NCBI GenBank assembly: GCA_934476085.1
Contig: CAKSNE010000003.1
Location: forward strand, 108,996 to 172,995
Length of the DNA: 64,000 nucleotides
Direction of reading: 5' to 3'
From: an uncultured Eubacteriales bacterium
GTDB taxonomy: Bacteria; Bacillota; Clostridia; Oscillospirales; Acutalibacteraceae
Program-made: the position numbers and the translations under genes
Shown: positions 53,225 to 61,889 of the stretch, piece after piece
Layout: the number at the start of each line of letters is the position of its first letter
Numbering within the stretch: the stretch's first letter is position 1
Notes under the pieces: generated by a model
The model's database searches: none
Seen by the model: the letters and a program-made list of their open reading frames with translations, nothing else
What the model was told of the DNA's origin: nothing

Positions 53225-54220
53225 CTACCATTTCTTAAATCCAAATTTAAACAGTCCTACAAAAAATCCGAGACCATAAGAAAAATGCAAAATAAAATGC
53301 ACCCAAACAAGCCTGAAATGACCTATTTTAGTATCAATATAAGTTGATTTAAACGAAACAATAAAATCAATTGTAATATAGAGTGCAAGAATTGCAAAAT
53401 ATAAATATTTTAAATAAGGCACAAAAAGAGATAAAACTGCACCGAATGAAATAAACATAAAAAACAAAAGCGGAACTAAATGAGAAAGTCTGGCAGGTTT
53501 TTTATGCTTTTTAATAACCGCAACTTTCCAAAGCCCGTAAAGATAATACTGTTTAAATAAAGCCCTGTAATTATCTCTGGGATAATAAGTACTGCGAATT
53601 TCAGGTGTGATATAAACCTTTCCGCCTTGTTCAATTAAACGAAAATTAAAATCATCATCTTCATTTAAAGTTAAATCTTCATCAAAATAATTCAGCTTTT
53701 CTGCGGTAGAACGCAAAAAAGAGCCGAAAGATACCGTATCAGAGTAACCTTCATAACCCTCGATATGATTTCTTCCGCCGCCGAGTGCAAAAGGCGAATA
53801 ATATGCTGCGGCAATTGCCTTTTGAACAGGGGTTTTGCCCATAACAATATTAGGACCGCCTATATTATCAGCACCGATTTTTAAATGATATTCAATACAT
53901 TTTGAAATATAATCAGTAGCATATTCCGAGTGTGCGTCGAAACGAACAATATATTCATTTTTTGCTTCTTTTATGCCGTAATTAAGTGCATATTGTACAG
54001 TTTTTTCAGGGTTATCTATCATTCTGATAAAGCTGTATTTAGAAGTGTATTTTTCTTCGATAATAGCTCTGGTTGTATCGGTAGACATACCGTCAACCAA
54101 AATAGCTTCAACCAAATTCATAGGATAATCTTGATTTAAAAGCGAATCAAGACAAGCCTCGATATATCTTTCCTCATTATGAATAGGAATAACAACCGAA
54201 ACTGTTGGAAATACTTCCAT
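53225..54220 (-). CDS. Family 2 glycosyltransferase, membrane-attached
   Basis: 331 residues. A GT-A fold (about 1-230) with VSVVIPIHNEERYIEACLDS, LVDGMSTDTTRAI, FDAHSEYATDY (DxH metal motif), GPNIVM and DEDLTLNEDDDFNFRL. Two or three membrane segments (about 245-325) follow. It likely transfers a sugar onto a lipid-linked wall polymer or glycan. It is first of the GT2-LicD-tarI-tarJ operon with a perfect promoter upstream. Confidence 0.9.
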   Translation of the reverse strand: MEVFPTVSVVIPIHNEERYIEACLDSLLNQDYPMNLVEAILVDGMSTDTTRAIIEEKYTSKYSFIRMIDNPEKTVQYALNYGIKEAKNEYIVRFDAHSEYATDYISKCIEYHLKIGADNIGGPNIVMGKTPVQKAIAAAYYSPFALGGGRNHIEGYEGYSDTVSFGSFLRSTAEKLNYFDEDLTLNEDDDFNFRLIEQGGKVYITPEIRSTYYPRDNYRALFKQYYLYGLWKVAVIKKHKKPARLSHLVPLLFFMFISFGAVLSLFVPYLKYLYFAILALYITIDFIVSFKSTYIDTKIGHFRLVWVHFILHFSYGLGFFVGLFKFGFKKW

Positions 54221-54273
54221 ATATTCAACTCCATAATTATTTTATACTTAAATTTCATATTTAGCCTTTTAAT

Positions 54274-54302
54274 ATTATAACTTGAATTTATGAATATGTC
54301 AA
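54274..54302 (-). promoter_or_regulatory. Full-consensus promoter of the GT2-LicD-tarI-tarJ operon
   Basis: On the minus strand: TTGACA (54297-54302), a 17-base spacer, TATAAT (54274-54279), both perfect. Confidence 0.75.
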
Positions 54303-54408
54303 TTAAATTATATGTAGAATAGTTTATGTTCCTTTTGTGCTTTTTTTACAAATATTTTAATTTTGTTTATGCAAAGTGTAGAACAAATTGATGAGTGACA
54401 ATTTTTTC

Positions 54409-54437
54409 TTGCGTTAAATATTTAAATTTGTTATAAT
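54409..54437 (+). promoter_or_regulatory. Promoter of the dockerin-GH9 gene
   Basis: -35 TTGCGT (54409-54414), 17-base spacer, extended -10 TGTTATAAT (54429-54437). The rest of the gap to the GT2 promoter shows nothing else. Confidence 0.6.
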
Positions 54438-54514
54438 ATTTACACAAAGGTATAAGGGAAAATTTGTTTAATATTTTTTGTACCGTATATTAAGACTTTT
54501 ATGGAGGTAATTAA

Positions 54515-56857
54515 ATGAAAAAAGTTTTATCGGTTATAGCAATGGTTTTAACCGCCGTAATTGTATTTTCCAGTGTAGTTTTTACGAGTGTTTCAGCTTA
54601 TGAAAAGGGAGACGTAAATCGTGACAACTCAGTTGATTCAAGAGATGTTCTTTATCTTTCTAAGTATTTAGTAAACACCGGTGCTAGTGTTAGTACTGCT
54701 TATGGCGATTTAAATAGTGATAATGTTATTGATGCAAAAGACCTTTTGTTATTAAGAGCTCTTATTGCCGGTGTTACTATCAATCCAAAACCAACTACAA
54801 AGAGTGATAGCTCATCTGTAACAAGCCCTAATGTTACAAATCCTAATCTTCCTGTAGGCGTTGACGGAACTTATAATGACAAGCTTGCAAGAAATCTTGT
54901 TATTGATGGTTGCGGTTATAATACAATTGCTGTAAACCAAATTGGTTATTCAGCTAATGGTATTAAAAAGATTAGATTAGTAGAAGGTAAAGAAAATGCA
55001 CCTGTAACAGCTAATTCAAGAATTGGTCAGCGTGTGGTTTATTTAGTAAATACCGCTACTAATACAGCTGTAGATAACTTTACTTCAAAGAGAAGATCAG
55101 AGTATACTAAGAAACTTTACGGTACTGATGCTGTTTATACATCGGAAGTTGATATTTCAAGCTTTACTACTCCGGGTAAATATCGTTTATATGCTCCGGC
55201 AGGATATTCTGTTGAGTTTGAAATCAGTCAAAATCCTTATAATAAAGCAATTGATGATCTTACAATGGCTATGTATTATCAAAGATGCGGCGGTGAATTA
55301 TCAGAGTCTGTTTTACAGAAATATGATGATTATTTAACTGCAAATTACGGTGCTACTGCCGGTAAATATTTTAATACTTATAAATACCATGCAAGAAATG
55401 CTTGTCACTTGGAAGCTACTTATAAAAACGCAGGAAAAGAAGTTGTTGTTGTTGATGAATTTGATGAAACAACAGGCTCATTCGTCGGTAATACTGATGA
55501 TAGCGGAAATGTAATTCAACTTCCTGCTACAGACTTTGCTTACGGTCTACATGATGCGGGTGACTACGGCAGATATACTCAACCTGCTGCACAGACCGTT
55601 TGTGATATGCTTGCTGCTTATGAATTAGCTCCTAATGCATTTAAACTTGATGTTGTTCAAGATACAAACGGAAAAGGCGAAAAGGATAATTTACCTGATA
55701 TTCTTGACCATGCAAGATGGGAAGCAAAATTCCTTCTTAATATGCAAGCTAAAACAGGTAATGCCGCAGGCGGTTTCTACTTCAAAATCTGTACTAAAGA
55801 ATTTGCTTCAGCTCAAGGTGCTAAACCAAACGGCGATTCTTGTTTCAATGGCAGTCGAGGTGTAAGCCCAACAGCTGAAAACTATACAGGACTTCGTGTT
55901 CAGCATGTAAACTTTGCTGATACTGCTTATGCAGTAACTGCATTAGCTTATTGTTATTCAGTATTTAAAGATAAAGATCCTGATTTTGCTAATCAGTGTT
56001 TAACTGCCGCTGAAAAAGGTTATGACTTCTATGTAAACGGCAAAGTTAAAAAGACACTTGGTATGAGTGCTGCTGAAATTAACGCAAGAGATCTTGCAGC
56101 GGCAACAGATTCAATCAATTTATCTCCTTGGAATACAGGCGGCGGTGCTTACGGCGGAAACGGTTCCGAAGCTGCAAACTGTATGTGGGGTGCTGTTGGT
56201 ACTCTTTATAGAGCTACAGGAAACTCAAAATATTTGGAATATGTAACTACTGATAATGCTGTCGTTTCAAAATATGCTACTGATATGGGTACTCACACCG
56301 GTGCCGGTTATGGTACACTTGCACTTATCTTAGCTGATAAAGAAGGAAAAAATGTACCTGCTGATGTAGTGACTACTTGTAAAGATAAATTTGCTTCTGC
56401 AGCAAATAGTGCTAATAAAAAATCATCAGCATCAACATTCTTTAATATTGAAAATTACGGATGGGGCTCAAACCCAAGAATGGCTAATGATATTAAGGGT
56501 AATACAATTGCTTATTCACTTGGCATATCAACTAACGATGACGCTCTAAAAGCACCGAGATTGAATTTAAGCTATATGCTTGGTGTAAATCCTGAAAACT
56601 GGTGCTTTATTACAGGTGAAACTGAGTATTCTTCAAAAAATATTCACCATTATCCATCAATATTATTAAAGAGACAATATTCATCAACGGCTTGTGTACC
56701 GGGCTTGTTAGCCGGCGGTTATACAACTGAAAGCGGAGATGGTTCGTTCCGTTATTATGATAACGAAACCGATTATGTTTGTAATGAGGTTTGCGTATAT
56801 TGGAACTCTGCTGTATTGCTTGCTTTTGCCGGTATTGTTGATCAGGATATAGCTTAA
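54515..56857 (+). CDS. Secreted GH9 glucanase with N-terminal dockerin
   Basis: 780 residues. A signal peptide (cut near VSA, residue 28) leads straight into a type I dockerin (about 31-92: GDVNRDNSVDSRD and GDLNSDNVIDAKD loops). Then come a Thr/Ser/Pro linker, an Ig-like CelD_N domain (about 135-240, NQIGY) and a GH9 (alpha/alpha)6 barrel. The catalytic base pair is D347/D350 in LHDAGDYGRY and the acid is Glu758 in CNEVCVYWNS. The usual PHHR motif near the end reads IHHYPS, a departure worth noting. It should hydrolyse beta-1,4-glucan and bind a scaffoldin through the dockerin. N-terminal dockerins are rarer than C-terminal ones. GGAGG precedes the ATG. Confidence 0.92.
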   Translation: MKKVLSVIAMVLTAVIVFSSVVFTSVSAYEKGDVNRDNSVDSRDVLYLSKYLVNTGASVSTAYGDLNSDNVIDAKDLLLLRALIAGVTINPKPTTKSDSSSVTSPNVTNPNLPVGVDGTYNDKLARNLVIDGCGYNTIAVNQIGYSANGIKKIRLVEGKENAPVTANSRIGQRVVYLVNTATNTAVDNFTSKRRSEYTKKLYGTDAVYTSEVDISSFTTPGKYRLYAPAGYSVEFEISQNPYNKAIDDLTMAMYYQRCGGELSESVLQKYDDYLTANYGATAGKYFNTYKYHARNACHLEATYKNAGKEVVVVDEFDETTGSFVGNTDDSGNVIQLPATDFAYGLHDAGDYGRYTQPAAQTVCDMLAAYELAPNAFKLDVVQDTNGKGEKDNLPDILDHARWEAKFLLNMQAKTGNAAGGFYFKICTKEFASAQGAKPNGDSCFNGSRGVSPTAENYTGLRVQHVNFADTAYAVTALAYCYSVFKDKDPDFANQCLTAAEKGYDFYVNGKVKKTLGMSAAEINARDLAAATDSINLSPWNTGGGAYGGNGSEAANCMWGAVGTLYRATGNSKYLEYVTTDNAVVSKYATDMGTHTGAGYGTLALILADKEGKNVPADVVTTCKDKFASAANSANKKSSASTFFNIENYGWGSNPRMANDIKGNTIAYSLGISTNDDALKAPRLNLSYMLGVNPENWCFITGETEYSSKNIHHYPSILLKRQYSSTACVPGLLAGGYTTESGDGSFRYYDNETDYVCNEVCVYWNSAVLLAFAGIVDQDIA

Positions 56858-56880
56858 TAAAATACGAATAAAAAATTAAT

Positions 56881-56910
56881 GGGGCTGACTTCTAAAAAAG
56901 GCGTCAGCCC
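56881..56910 (+). other. Intercistronic hairpin without a T tract
   Basis: GGGCTGAC (56882-56889) pairs with GTCAGCCC (56903-56910) across a 13-base loop, between the two GH9 genes. No run of T follows, so it is a poor terminator; it may protect the upstream mRNA end or mark a processing site. Confidence 0.55.
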
Positions 56911-56952
56911 TAAAATTATAATGTGATTAATTAAGAATTGGGGGAGATTTTT

Positions 56953-58728
56953 ATGATAAAAATCCCAAGCGATTATAAAACAGATTTAAATAAGTTAATC
57001 GGTGTTAATCAAATTGCTTACGGTGTAAATTTTAAGAAAACAGCAGTTTACAGAAATGATACAAAGATACATTTTTATCTTTGTAATGCTAAAACCGGAG
57101 AAGCTGTGTTTGAAGGTGATTCAACAGACAGAAAATTTGACAGCACCAATTTAGTTTATGTAGTACAACTTGATTTTTCTGATTATAAAGAAAAAGGCAG
57201 ATATTATATTGCAACACCTGAAGGTGTTTCTTATGAATTCGATATTTGTGAGAAGCCTTATGAAGATGTAACTAAAGCAATGATAAAAGCACTTTATTTT
57301 CAGCGTTGCGGAATGGATTTAGAAGAAAAATACGCAGGTGTTTATGCTCATAAGGAGTGCCATAGATTTCCGGCTTTTGATGTTACAAATCCAGCTAGAG
57401 TATTTGAAGATGTTTCGGGCGGTTGGCATGATGCAGGCGACTATGGTAAATACATAACTCCTGCTAATCAAACTGTCTTTAATATGATGTATGCTTATGA
57501 GCTGTTCTCTGACGGCGTAGATTTTGAACTTAATATTCCTGAGAGCGGAAATGGTGTTCCTGATATTTTAAATGAAGCTAAATATGAGCTTGATTGGATG
57601 TTGAAAATGCAGGAAGAAGACGGCGGAGTTCATCATAAAGTTTGTTCTTCTGAATTTGCCGGAAATGTTATGCCTGATGATGATAAATTGGAAAACGATT
57701 TTAATGCTGAAAATCCAAAACTCGAAGAATATTTAAAAGAACATCCTGAAATTGATCTTGACTTTTTAAAATCACATTTAACAATGAGCCAAATTTCTTT
57801 AACCGCAACAGGCGGTTTTGCGGCTGCAATGGCTATTGCTGCCAGAGTTTATAAAAAGTTTTATCCTGAATTTGCAGATACTTGTTTAAAAGCTTCTAAA
57901 AAAGCTTTTGATTATGCTTACGCTCATATTGATGATCATTCTCAATATGAAGAAATATATCCGTCAGGCGGTGGCGGATATGGAGATGCTTGCTATTATG
58001 ATGAGTATTATTGGGCTGCTGCAGAATTGTTTAGAACAACAGGTGATAAATACTACGAAGAGAAATTTGCCGAACTTTATAAATTAGATTTTTCTAAAAC
58101 TGCATTCGGTGCATATAACCAAGGCGGACATGGCTCAATTGCCTATTGTTTAGCTGAAAATGCCGATGCCGAATTAAGAGCAAAGGTAATGCGTGATATT
58201 ATTAAAGGCGCAGAAGACGCTTTAACTATTTATAATAGAAACGCTTATTTACTTTGCTTAAATGACGGTGTAAATTGCAATGAAAACGAGTATTATTGGG
58301 GTTCAAATGCTGCGTTGACAAATAAACTCGGTAATATGATTTCGGCAGCGTATTTGACTAAATCTGATAAGTATGACCAGGCTATCAAAGATAGCATTGA
58401 TTATATGTTTGGCAGAAACTATATTTCAAAATGTTATATTACAGGTTTTGGTACTGATTCTGTTATGAATCCACACCATAGACCTTCTATCTTTGATGAT
58501 ATAAAAGAACCTATTCCGGGTTTTGTTGCCGGTGGTCCTAATGATAGAAAATGGGAGCGTCCTAAGAAAATTGACGGTGTAAAACAATCCGAAGGTATTG
58601 ATTGGGCAAATATGCCACCTGCCGGTTGCTATATTGACTGGGAATGGAATTGGACAACAAACGAAATTACAATTTATTGGAATTCATCTTGCTTCTATGT
58701 AACAGGATACTTAAATTCAAAAAAATAA
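56953..58728 (+). CDS. GH9 enzyme without signal peptide (probably intracellular)
   Basis: 591 residues from ATG 56953, with GGGGGAG nine bases upstream; a TTG 15 bases earlier overlaps that site. An Ig-like CelD_N domain (about 10-95, NQIAYG) precedes a GH9 barrel with base D160/D163 (WHDAGDYGKY), the canonical NPHHRPS motif, PGFVAGGPND, and acid Glu571 in TTNEITIYWNSS. No signal peptide, dockerin or binding module is present. It probably acts inside the cell on imported cellodextrins or related oligosaccharides; some signal-less GH9 enzymes act on beta-glucosides or chitosan oligomers. It is downstream of the dockerin-GH9 gene. Confidence 0.9.
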   Translation: MIKIPSDYKTDLNKLIGVNQIAYGVNFKKTAVYRNDTKIHFYLCNAKTGEAVFEGDSTDRKFDSTNLVYVVQLDFSDYKEKGRYYIATPEGVSYEFDICEKPYEDVTKAMIKALYFQRCGMDLEEKYAGVYAHKECHRFPAFDVTNPARVFEDVSGGWHDAGDYGKYITPANQTVFNMMYAYELFSDGVDFELNIPESGNGVPDILNEAKYELDWMLKMQEEDGGVHHKVCSSEFAGNVMPDDDKLENDFNAENPKLEEYLKEHPEIDLDFLKSHLTMSQISLTATGGFAAAMAIAARVYKKFYPEFADTCLKASKKAFDYAYAHIDDHSQYEEIYPSGGGGYGDACYYDEYYWAAAELFRTTGDKYYEEKFAELYKLDFSKTAFGAYNQGGHGSIAYCLAENADAELRAKVMRDIIKGAEDALTIYNRNAYLLCLNDGVNCNENEYYWGSNAALTNKLGNMISAAYLTKSDKYDQAIKDSIDYMFGRNYISKCYITGFGTDSVMNPHHRPSIFDDIKEPIPGFVAGGPNDRKWERPKKIDGVKQSEGIDWANMPPAGCYIDWEWNWTTNEITIYWNSSCFYVTGYLNSKK

Positions 58729-58731
58729 ATT

Positions 58732-58767
58732 AAAAACTCCGTATGATTATCATACGGAGTTTTTTTG
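58732..58767 (+). terminator. Terminator of the GH9 pair
   Basis: AAAACTCCGTATGA pairs with TCATACGGAGTTTT, three-base loop, followed by seven T in all. Confidence 0.88.
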
Positions 58768-58782
58768 AGCCTATATTGATTT

Positions 58783-59292
58783 TTAAATTAAATCTTTATA
58801 AAACTTATTTAATTGTCGTTGGCTTTTGATGATTATTACCTTGTCGCTATAATTATCAACTACCCATTTGTAGTGGCTTTTTCGTTCTTTGTTTCTTCCG
58901 TAATACAATATCCATAAAACAAACTTTAAATCAATTTTTTCATCGCAACCTTGAGTCATTGACTTTCTGTATTTACCTTTGTATTTGAAATAGCGTTTTA
59001 TAGCACGAAAAAGGCAATTGAAACGATTAAAATTCATAAAAATTATTTTATCTGCTTCGTCCATACGGTGTTTATAATATAGTTTTGGATAATTTCCGTC
59101 AATAATGTAGCTTTCATTATTTTCTAAAAACTTCGATACTTGTTTTAACTCGTTTTCACGTGTGTTTTCAACCCAATTCGGCAGATGATGAACTTTGTCA
59201 AGATACATTATGGGAATGTTATATTTTTTTGATAAAAATTCTGCGGTAGTGGATTTTCCGCTGCCGCTGTAACCGATTATAGCGATTTTCAT
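58783..59292 (-). CDS. P-loop kinase-like protein (FlaR/topology-modulation type)
   Basis: 169 residues with Walker A GYSGSGKST (7-15), LDKVHHLPNWV, IIDGNYPKLYYKHRMDEAD and a basic KRYFKYKGKYRKS stretch, the layout of proteins annotated as DNA topology modulation protein FlaR or adenylate-kinase-like. The true substrate of the family is not established; a small-molecule kinase is likely. It is a single gene, convergent with the GH9 pair. Confidence 0.8.
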   Translation of the reverse strand: MKIAIIGYSGSGKSTTAEFLSKKYNIPIMYLDKVHHLPNWVENTRENELKQVSKFLENNESYIIDGNYPKLYYKHRMDEADKIIFMNFNRFNCLFRAIKRYFKYKGKYRKSMTQGCDEKIDLKFVLWILYYGRNKERKSHYKWVVDNYSDKVIIIKSQRQLNKFYKDLI

Positions 59293-59437
59293 AATTTGAT
59301 TTTTATTCCTTTATGTGTAATAGCGATAATAATTATAAAACAAAGCTTAAAATATTTCAATAAAAATATGGAAATTTAAGATTTGTATAAACAATGTGAA
59401 TTTTCAAAAAATATAAAAAACAAAAGGAGTTTTTTAT

Positions 59438-59641
59438 ATGAGTAAAAAGAATAAAATTAAACAAGAACTTGCAGTAACGGCAATTATGGGCGAGCCTGAA
59501 ACCGCTTTCGATATGGTTAATAAATACGGCACCTATGAAATTCAGCCGACCGCCGATACTGATAATGAGTTTCCCGCAATTGCACAGGGCAATCCTAAAA
59601 AGACCAAAACCGAGAATCATTCCATTAATCAAACAGAATAA
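59438..59641 (+). CDS. Small uncharacterised protein (67 residues)
   Basis: AAGGAG lies upstream of the ATG and codon use is normal, so the gene is probably real. The N-terminus is basic (SKKNKIKQE), the centre holds a compact motif FDMVNKYGTYEIQPTADTD, and the end is polar. There is no signal peptide, membrane segment or Cys. I have the impression of similar small proteins in related Clostridia, always annotated hypothetical; no function is known to me. It ends about 80 bases before the cwlD-like gene, which has its own promoter. Confidence 0.65.
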   Translation: MSKKNKIKQELAVTAIMGEPETAFDMVNKYGTYEIQPTADTDNEFPAIAQGNPKKTKTENHSINQTE

Positions 59642-59646
59642 AACTG

Positions 59647-59675
59647 TTGGAATTTTAAGCGTTTTATGATACAAT
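59647..59675 (+). promoter_or_regulatory. Promoter of the cwlD-radA operon
   Basis: -35 TTGGAA (59647-59652), 17-base spacer, -10 TACAAT (59670-59675) with extended TG. Confidence 0.55.
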
Positions 59676-59724
59676 AAAGAATAGAAAAAAACATCTCGCA
59701 TAAAATTAAATGTGAGGTGGAAAA

Positions 59725-60423
59725 GTGAAAAAAACAGTTTGTTTTTGTTTGGTAATCATCATAGCGGTTTTCGCACTCGCTTTGAATGAAGATTGCAATT
59801 TGAAATCTGTAAACACAGTGTCAAAAACGCAGTTGCCTATTATTATTTTAGATGCGGGACATGGCGGTTTTGACGGTGGAGCAGTTGTCGACGATGTGGT
59901 TGAAAAGGATATAAATTTAAACTTTGCGCTTGAAATGGAGCCGTTATTGCGTGCGTTTGGGTATGATGTTATTATGACCAGAACTACCGACAGCGGAACT
60001 GAAGACGCAGGTCTTACAACTATTCGCCAGAAAAAAGTCAGCGATATCAGAAACAGGCTTAATCTCATTGAAAACACGAAAATCGAGTGCTTTTTGAGTA
60101 TGCATCAAAACAAATTTTCAAGCGGAAAATATTATGGCACACAAGTGTTTTACGGGCCTAATAATGAGAAAAGCAAGACTATTGCCGAAAGTGTTCAGTC
60201 ATCTGTAAAAAGTCTTTTGCAAAACGAAAACAATAGGGCGGTAAAGGCTTGCGATAAAAACATTTTTTTGATGTATAAAACCACAAAGCCGGCGGTATTG
60301 GTTGAGTGTGGATTTATGTCTAATAGCGAAGAATTAAACAAACTTTTGCAATGTGATTATAGAGAAAAATTAAATTTTTCAATTTTGATTGGTATAATAA
60401 AAGGACGGAATTTTAATGGCTAA
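59725..60423 (+). CDS. cwlD: N-acetylmuramoyl-L-alanine amidase, CwlD-like
   Basis: 232 residues from GTG 59725 (GAGGTGG upstream). One N-terminal hydrophobic segment (about 5-20), then an Amidase_3 domain with zinc ligands H46 (DAGHGG), E60 (VEKDIN), H127 (SMHQNK) and catalytic E194 (VECGFMSN). In spore formers CwlD strips peptide stems from cortex muramic acid to allow muramic-delta-lactam formation. Size and sequence fit CwlD, and overlap by eight bases with radA forms a small operon. A general wall amidase is the alternative. Confidence 0.87.
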   Translation: MKKTVCFCLVIIIAVFALALNEDCNLKSVNTVSKTQLPIIILDAGHGGFDGGAVVDDVVEKDINLNFALEMEPLLRAFGYDVIMTRTTDSGTEDAGLTTIRQKKVSDIRNRLNLIENTKIECFLSMHQNKFSSGKYYGTQVFYGPNNEKSKTIAESVQSSVKSLLQNENNRAVKACDKNIFLMYKTTKPAVLVECGFMSNSEELNKLLQCDYREKLNFSILIGIIKGRNFNG

Positions 60424-61789
60424 AGCAAAATCAGTTTTTGTGTGCCAAGAATGTGGTGCACAAGTGCCAAAGTGGCAAGGGAAATGCAACAATTGCGGTA
60501 ATTGGGACACTTTTGTTGAAGAGATTATCGGCGGTGATTTGCCTGCTATGGCGGCAACATCAAAGCAGGCAAAACCCGCAAAAGCGGTTACTTTATCTGA
60601 AATTACCGCCGATAAAGAAAGCAGATATAAAACAGGACTTAAAGAACTTGACAGAGTGCTTGGCGGCGGTATCGTTAAAGGCTCGTTGGTGTTGCTTTCG
60701 GGCGATCCGGGTATAGGTAAATCAACGCTTATTTTGCAAATGTGCGAGTATCTTGGCAAAACTTTGAATGTTTTGTATGTTTCAGGCGAGGAGTCAAAAA
60801 GACAGTTAAAACTGCGTGCCGAGCGACTTCAAGTTAAAACTGAAAACTTAAATGTTTTAACCGAAACAGATGTTGAAACAGTTACGAGTTACATATATGA
60901 GACAAAGCCGGATATTGTTATGATTGACTCAATTCAAACGATGAGTTTATCGGCAATTTCCAGCGTGCCGGGTTCGGTTGCACAGGTTAGAGAGTGTACT
61001 AATGCGTATCTTCATACTGCTAAAAGCCTTGATATTCCGATAATTGTTGTCGGTCATGTTAATAAAGACGGTGCAATTGCCGGACCTAAAGTTCTTGAGC
61101 ATATAGTTGACGCGGTGCTTTACTTTGAGGGTGAGAAAAACCTTACTTACAGAGTTTTGCGTGCAGTTAAAAATCGTTTTGGCTCAACTAATGAAATCGG
61201 CGTTTTTGAAATGTACGATAAAGGTTTAAAACAGGTGCAAAATCCGTCGGCAATGCTTATCAGCGGTCGCCCTAAAAATGTTTCGGGAACTTGCGTTGCT
61301 TGTGTTTTAGAAGGTACTAGACCTGTTTTAGCAGAGGTTCAAGGGCTTGTTACTCAAACGGGATTCGGTAATCCAAGAAGAATGTCAACAGGCTTTGATT
61401 ATAATAGATTAAGCCTTTTGTTAGCGGTGCTTGAAAAGCGTGTTGGTTTTCATTTTTCGGCTTTTGACGCTTATGTTAATATCGTTGGCGGATTAAAACT
61501 CGCCGAGCCTGCAGTTGATTTGCCTGTGGTTTTGGCACTAATTTCGAGTATGAAAGATGCGGTTTTGCGTGAAGATGTTATCGCTTTCGGCGAAATCGGA
61601 CTAGCAGGCGAAGTCAGAACGGTTATTAATGCTGAAAGCAGAGTTTTAGAAGCCGCAAGATTAGGCTTTAAGCGTTGTATAATTCCAATTCACAATTTAA
61701 GCGGAATTTCTGAAAAAGCAAAATCCCAAATTGAAGTTGTTGGTGTCAGAACAATTAAAAAAGCGTTTGACGCCGCAATAGTAGAATAA
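60416..61789 (+). CDS. radA: DNA repair protein RadA
   Basis: 457-residue RecA-like helicase for branch migration in recombination. It has an N-terminal zinc finger (C10, C13, C24, C27), Walker A GDPGIGKST (96-104), the RadA-specific KNRFG motif (about 248-252), and a C-terminal Lon-protease-like P domain (about 330-457, FSAFDAYVNIVGGLKL and LAGEVRTV). Normal length. It overlaps cwlD by eight bases. Confidence 0.96.
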   Translation: MAKAKSVFVCQECGAQVPKWQGKCNNCGNWDTFVEEIIGGDLPAMAATSKQAKPAKAVTLSEITADKESRYKTGLKELDRVLGGGIVKGSLVLLSGDPGIGKSTLILQMCEYLGKTLNVLYVSGEESKRQLKLRAERLQVKTENLNVLTETDVETVTSYIYETKPDIVMIDSIQTMSLSAISSVPGSVAQVRECTNAYLHTAKSLDIPIIVVGHVNKDGAIAGPKVLEHIVDAVLYFEGEKNLTYRVLRAVKNRFGSTNEIGVFEMYDKGLKQVQNPSAMLISGRPKNVSGTCVACVLEGTRPVLAEVQGLVTQTGFGNPRRMSTGFDYNRLSLLLAVLEKRVGFHFSAFDAYVNIVGGLKLAEPAVDLPVVLALISSMKDAVLREDVIAFGEIGLAGEVRTVINAESRVLEAARLGFKRCIIPIHNLSGISEKAKSQIEVVGVRTIKKAFDAAIVE

Positions 61790-61806
61790 ATTTTAATAAG
61801 CCCCAT

Positions 61807-61859
61807 ATATGTCAAACTCTCTAAAAAAGTTTGACATATAATGATATATATAGTATACT
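61807..61859 (+). promoter_or_regulatory. Promoter with palindromic operator upstream of the lipoprotein gene
   Basis: TTGACA (61831-61836), 17-base spacer, TATACT (61854-61859). A perfect 12-base inverted repeat, ATATGTCAAACT (61807-61818) and AGTTTGACATAT (61828-61839), spacer nine bases, contains the -35 in its right arm. A bound dimer would compete with RNA polymerase. It lacks a T run, so it is not a convincing radA terminator. Confidence 0.6.
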
Positions 61860-61889
61860 TATTAAATATTAACAAAGGGGGAAATTATC

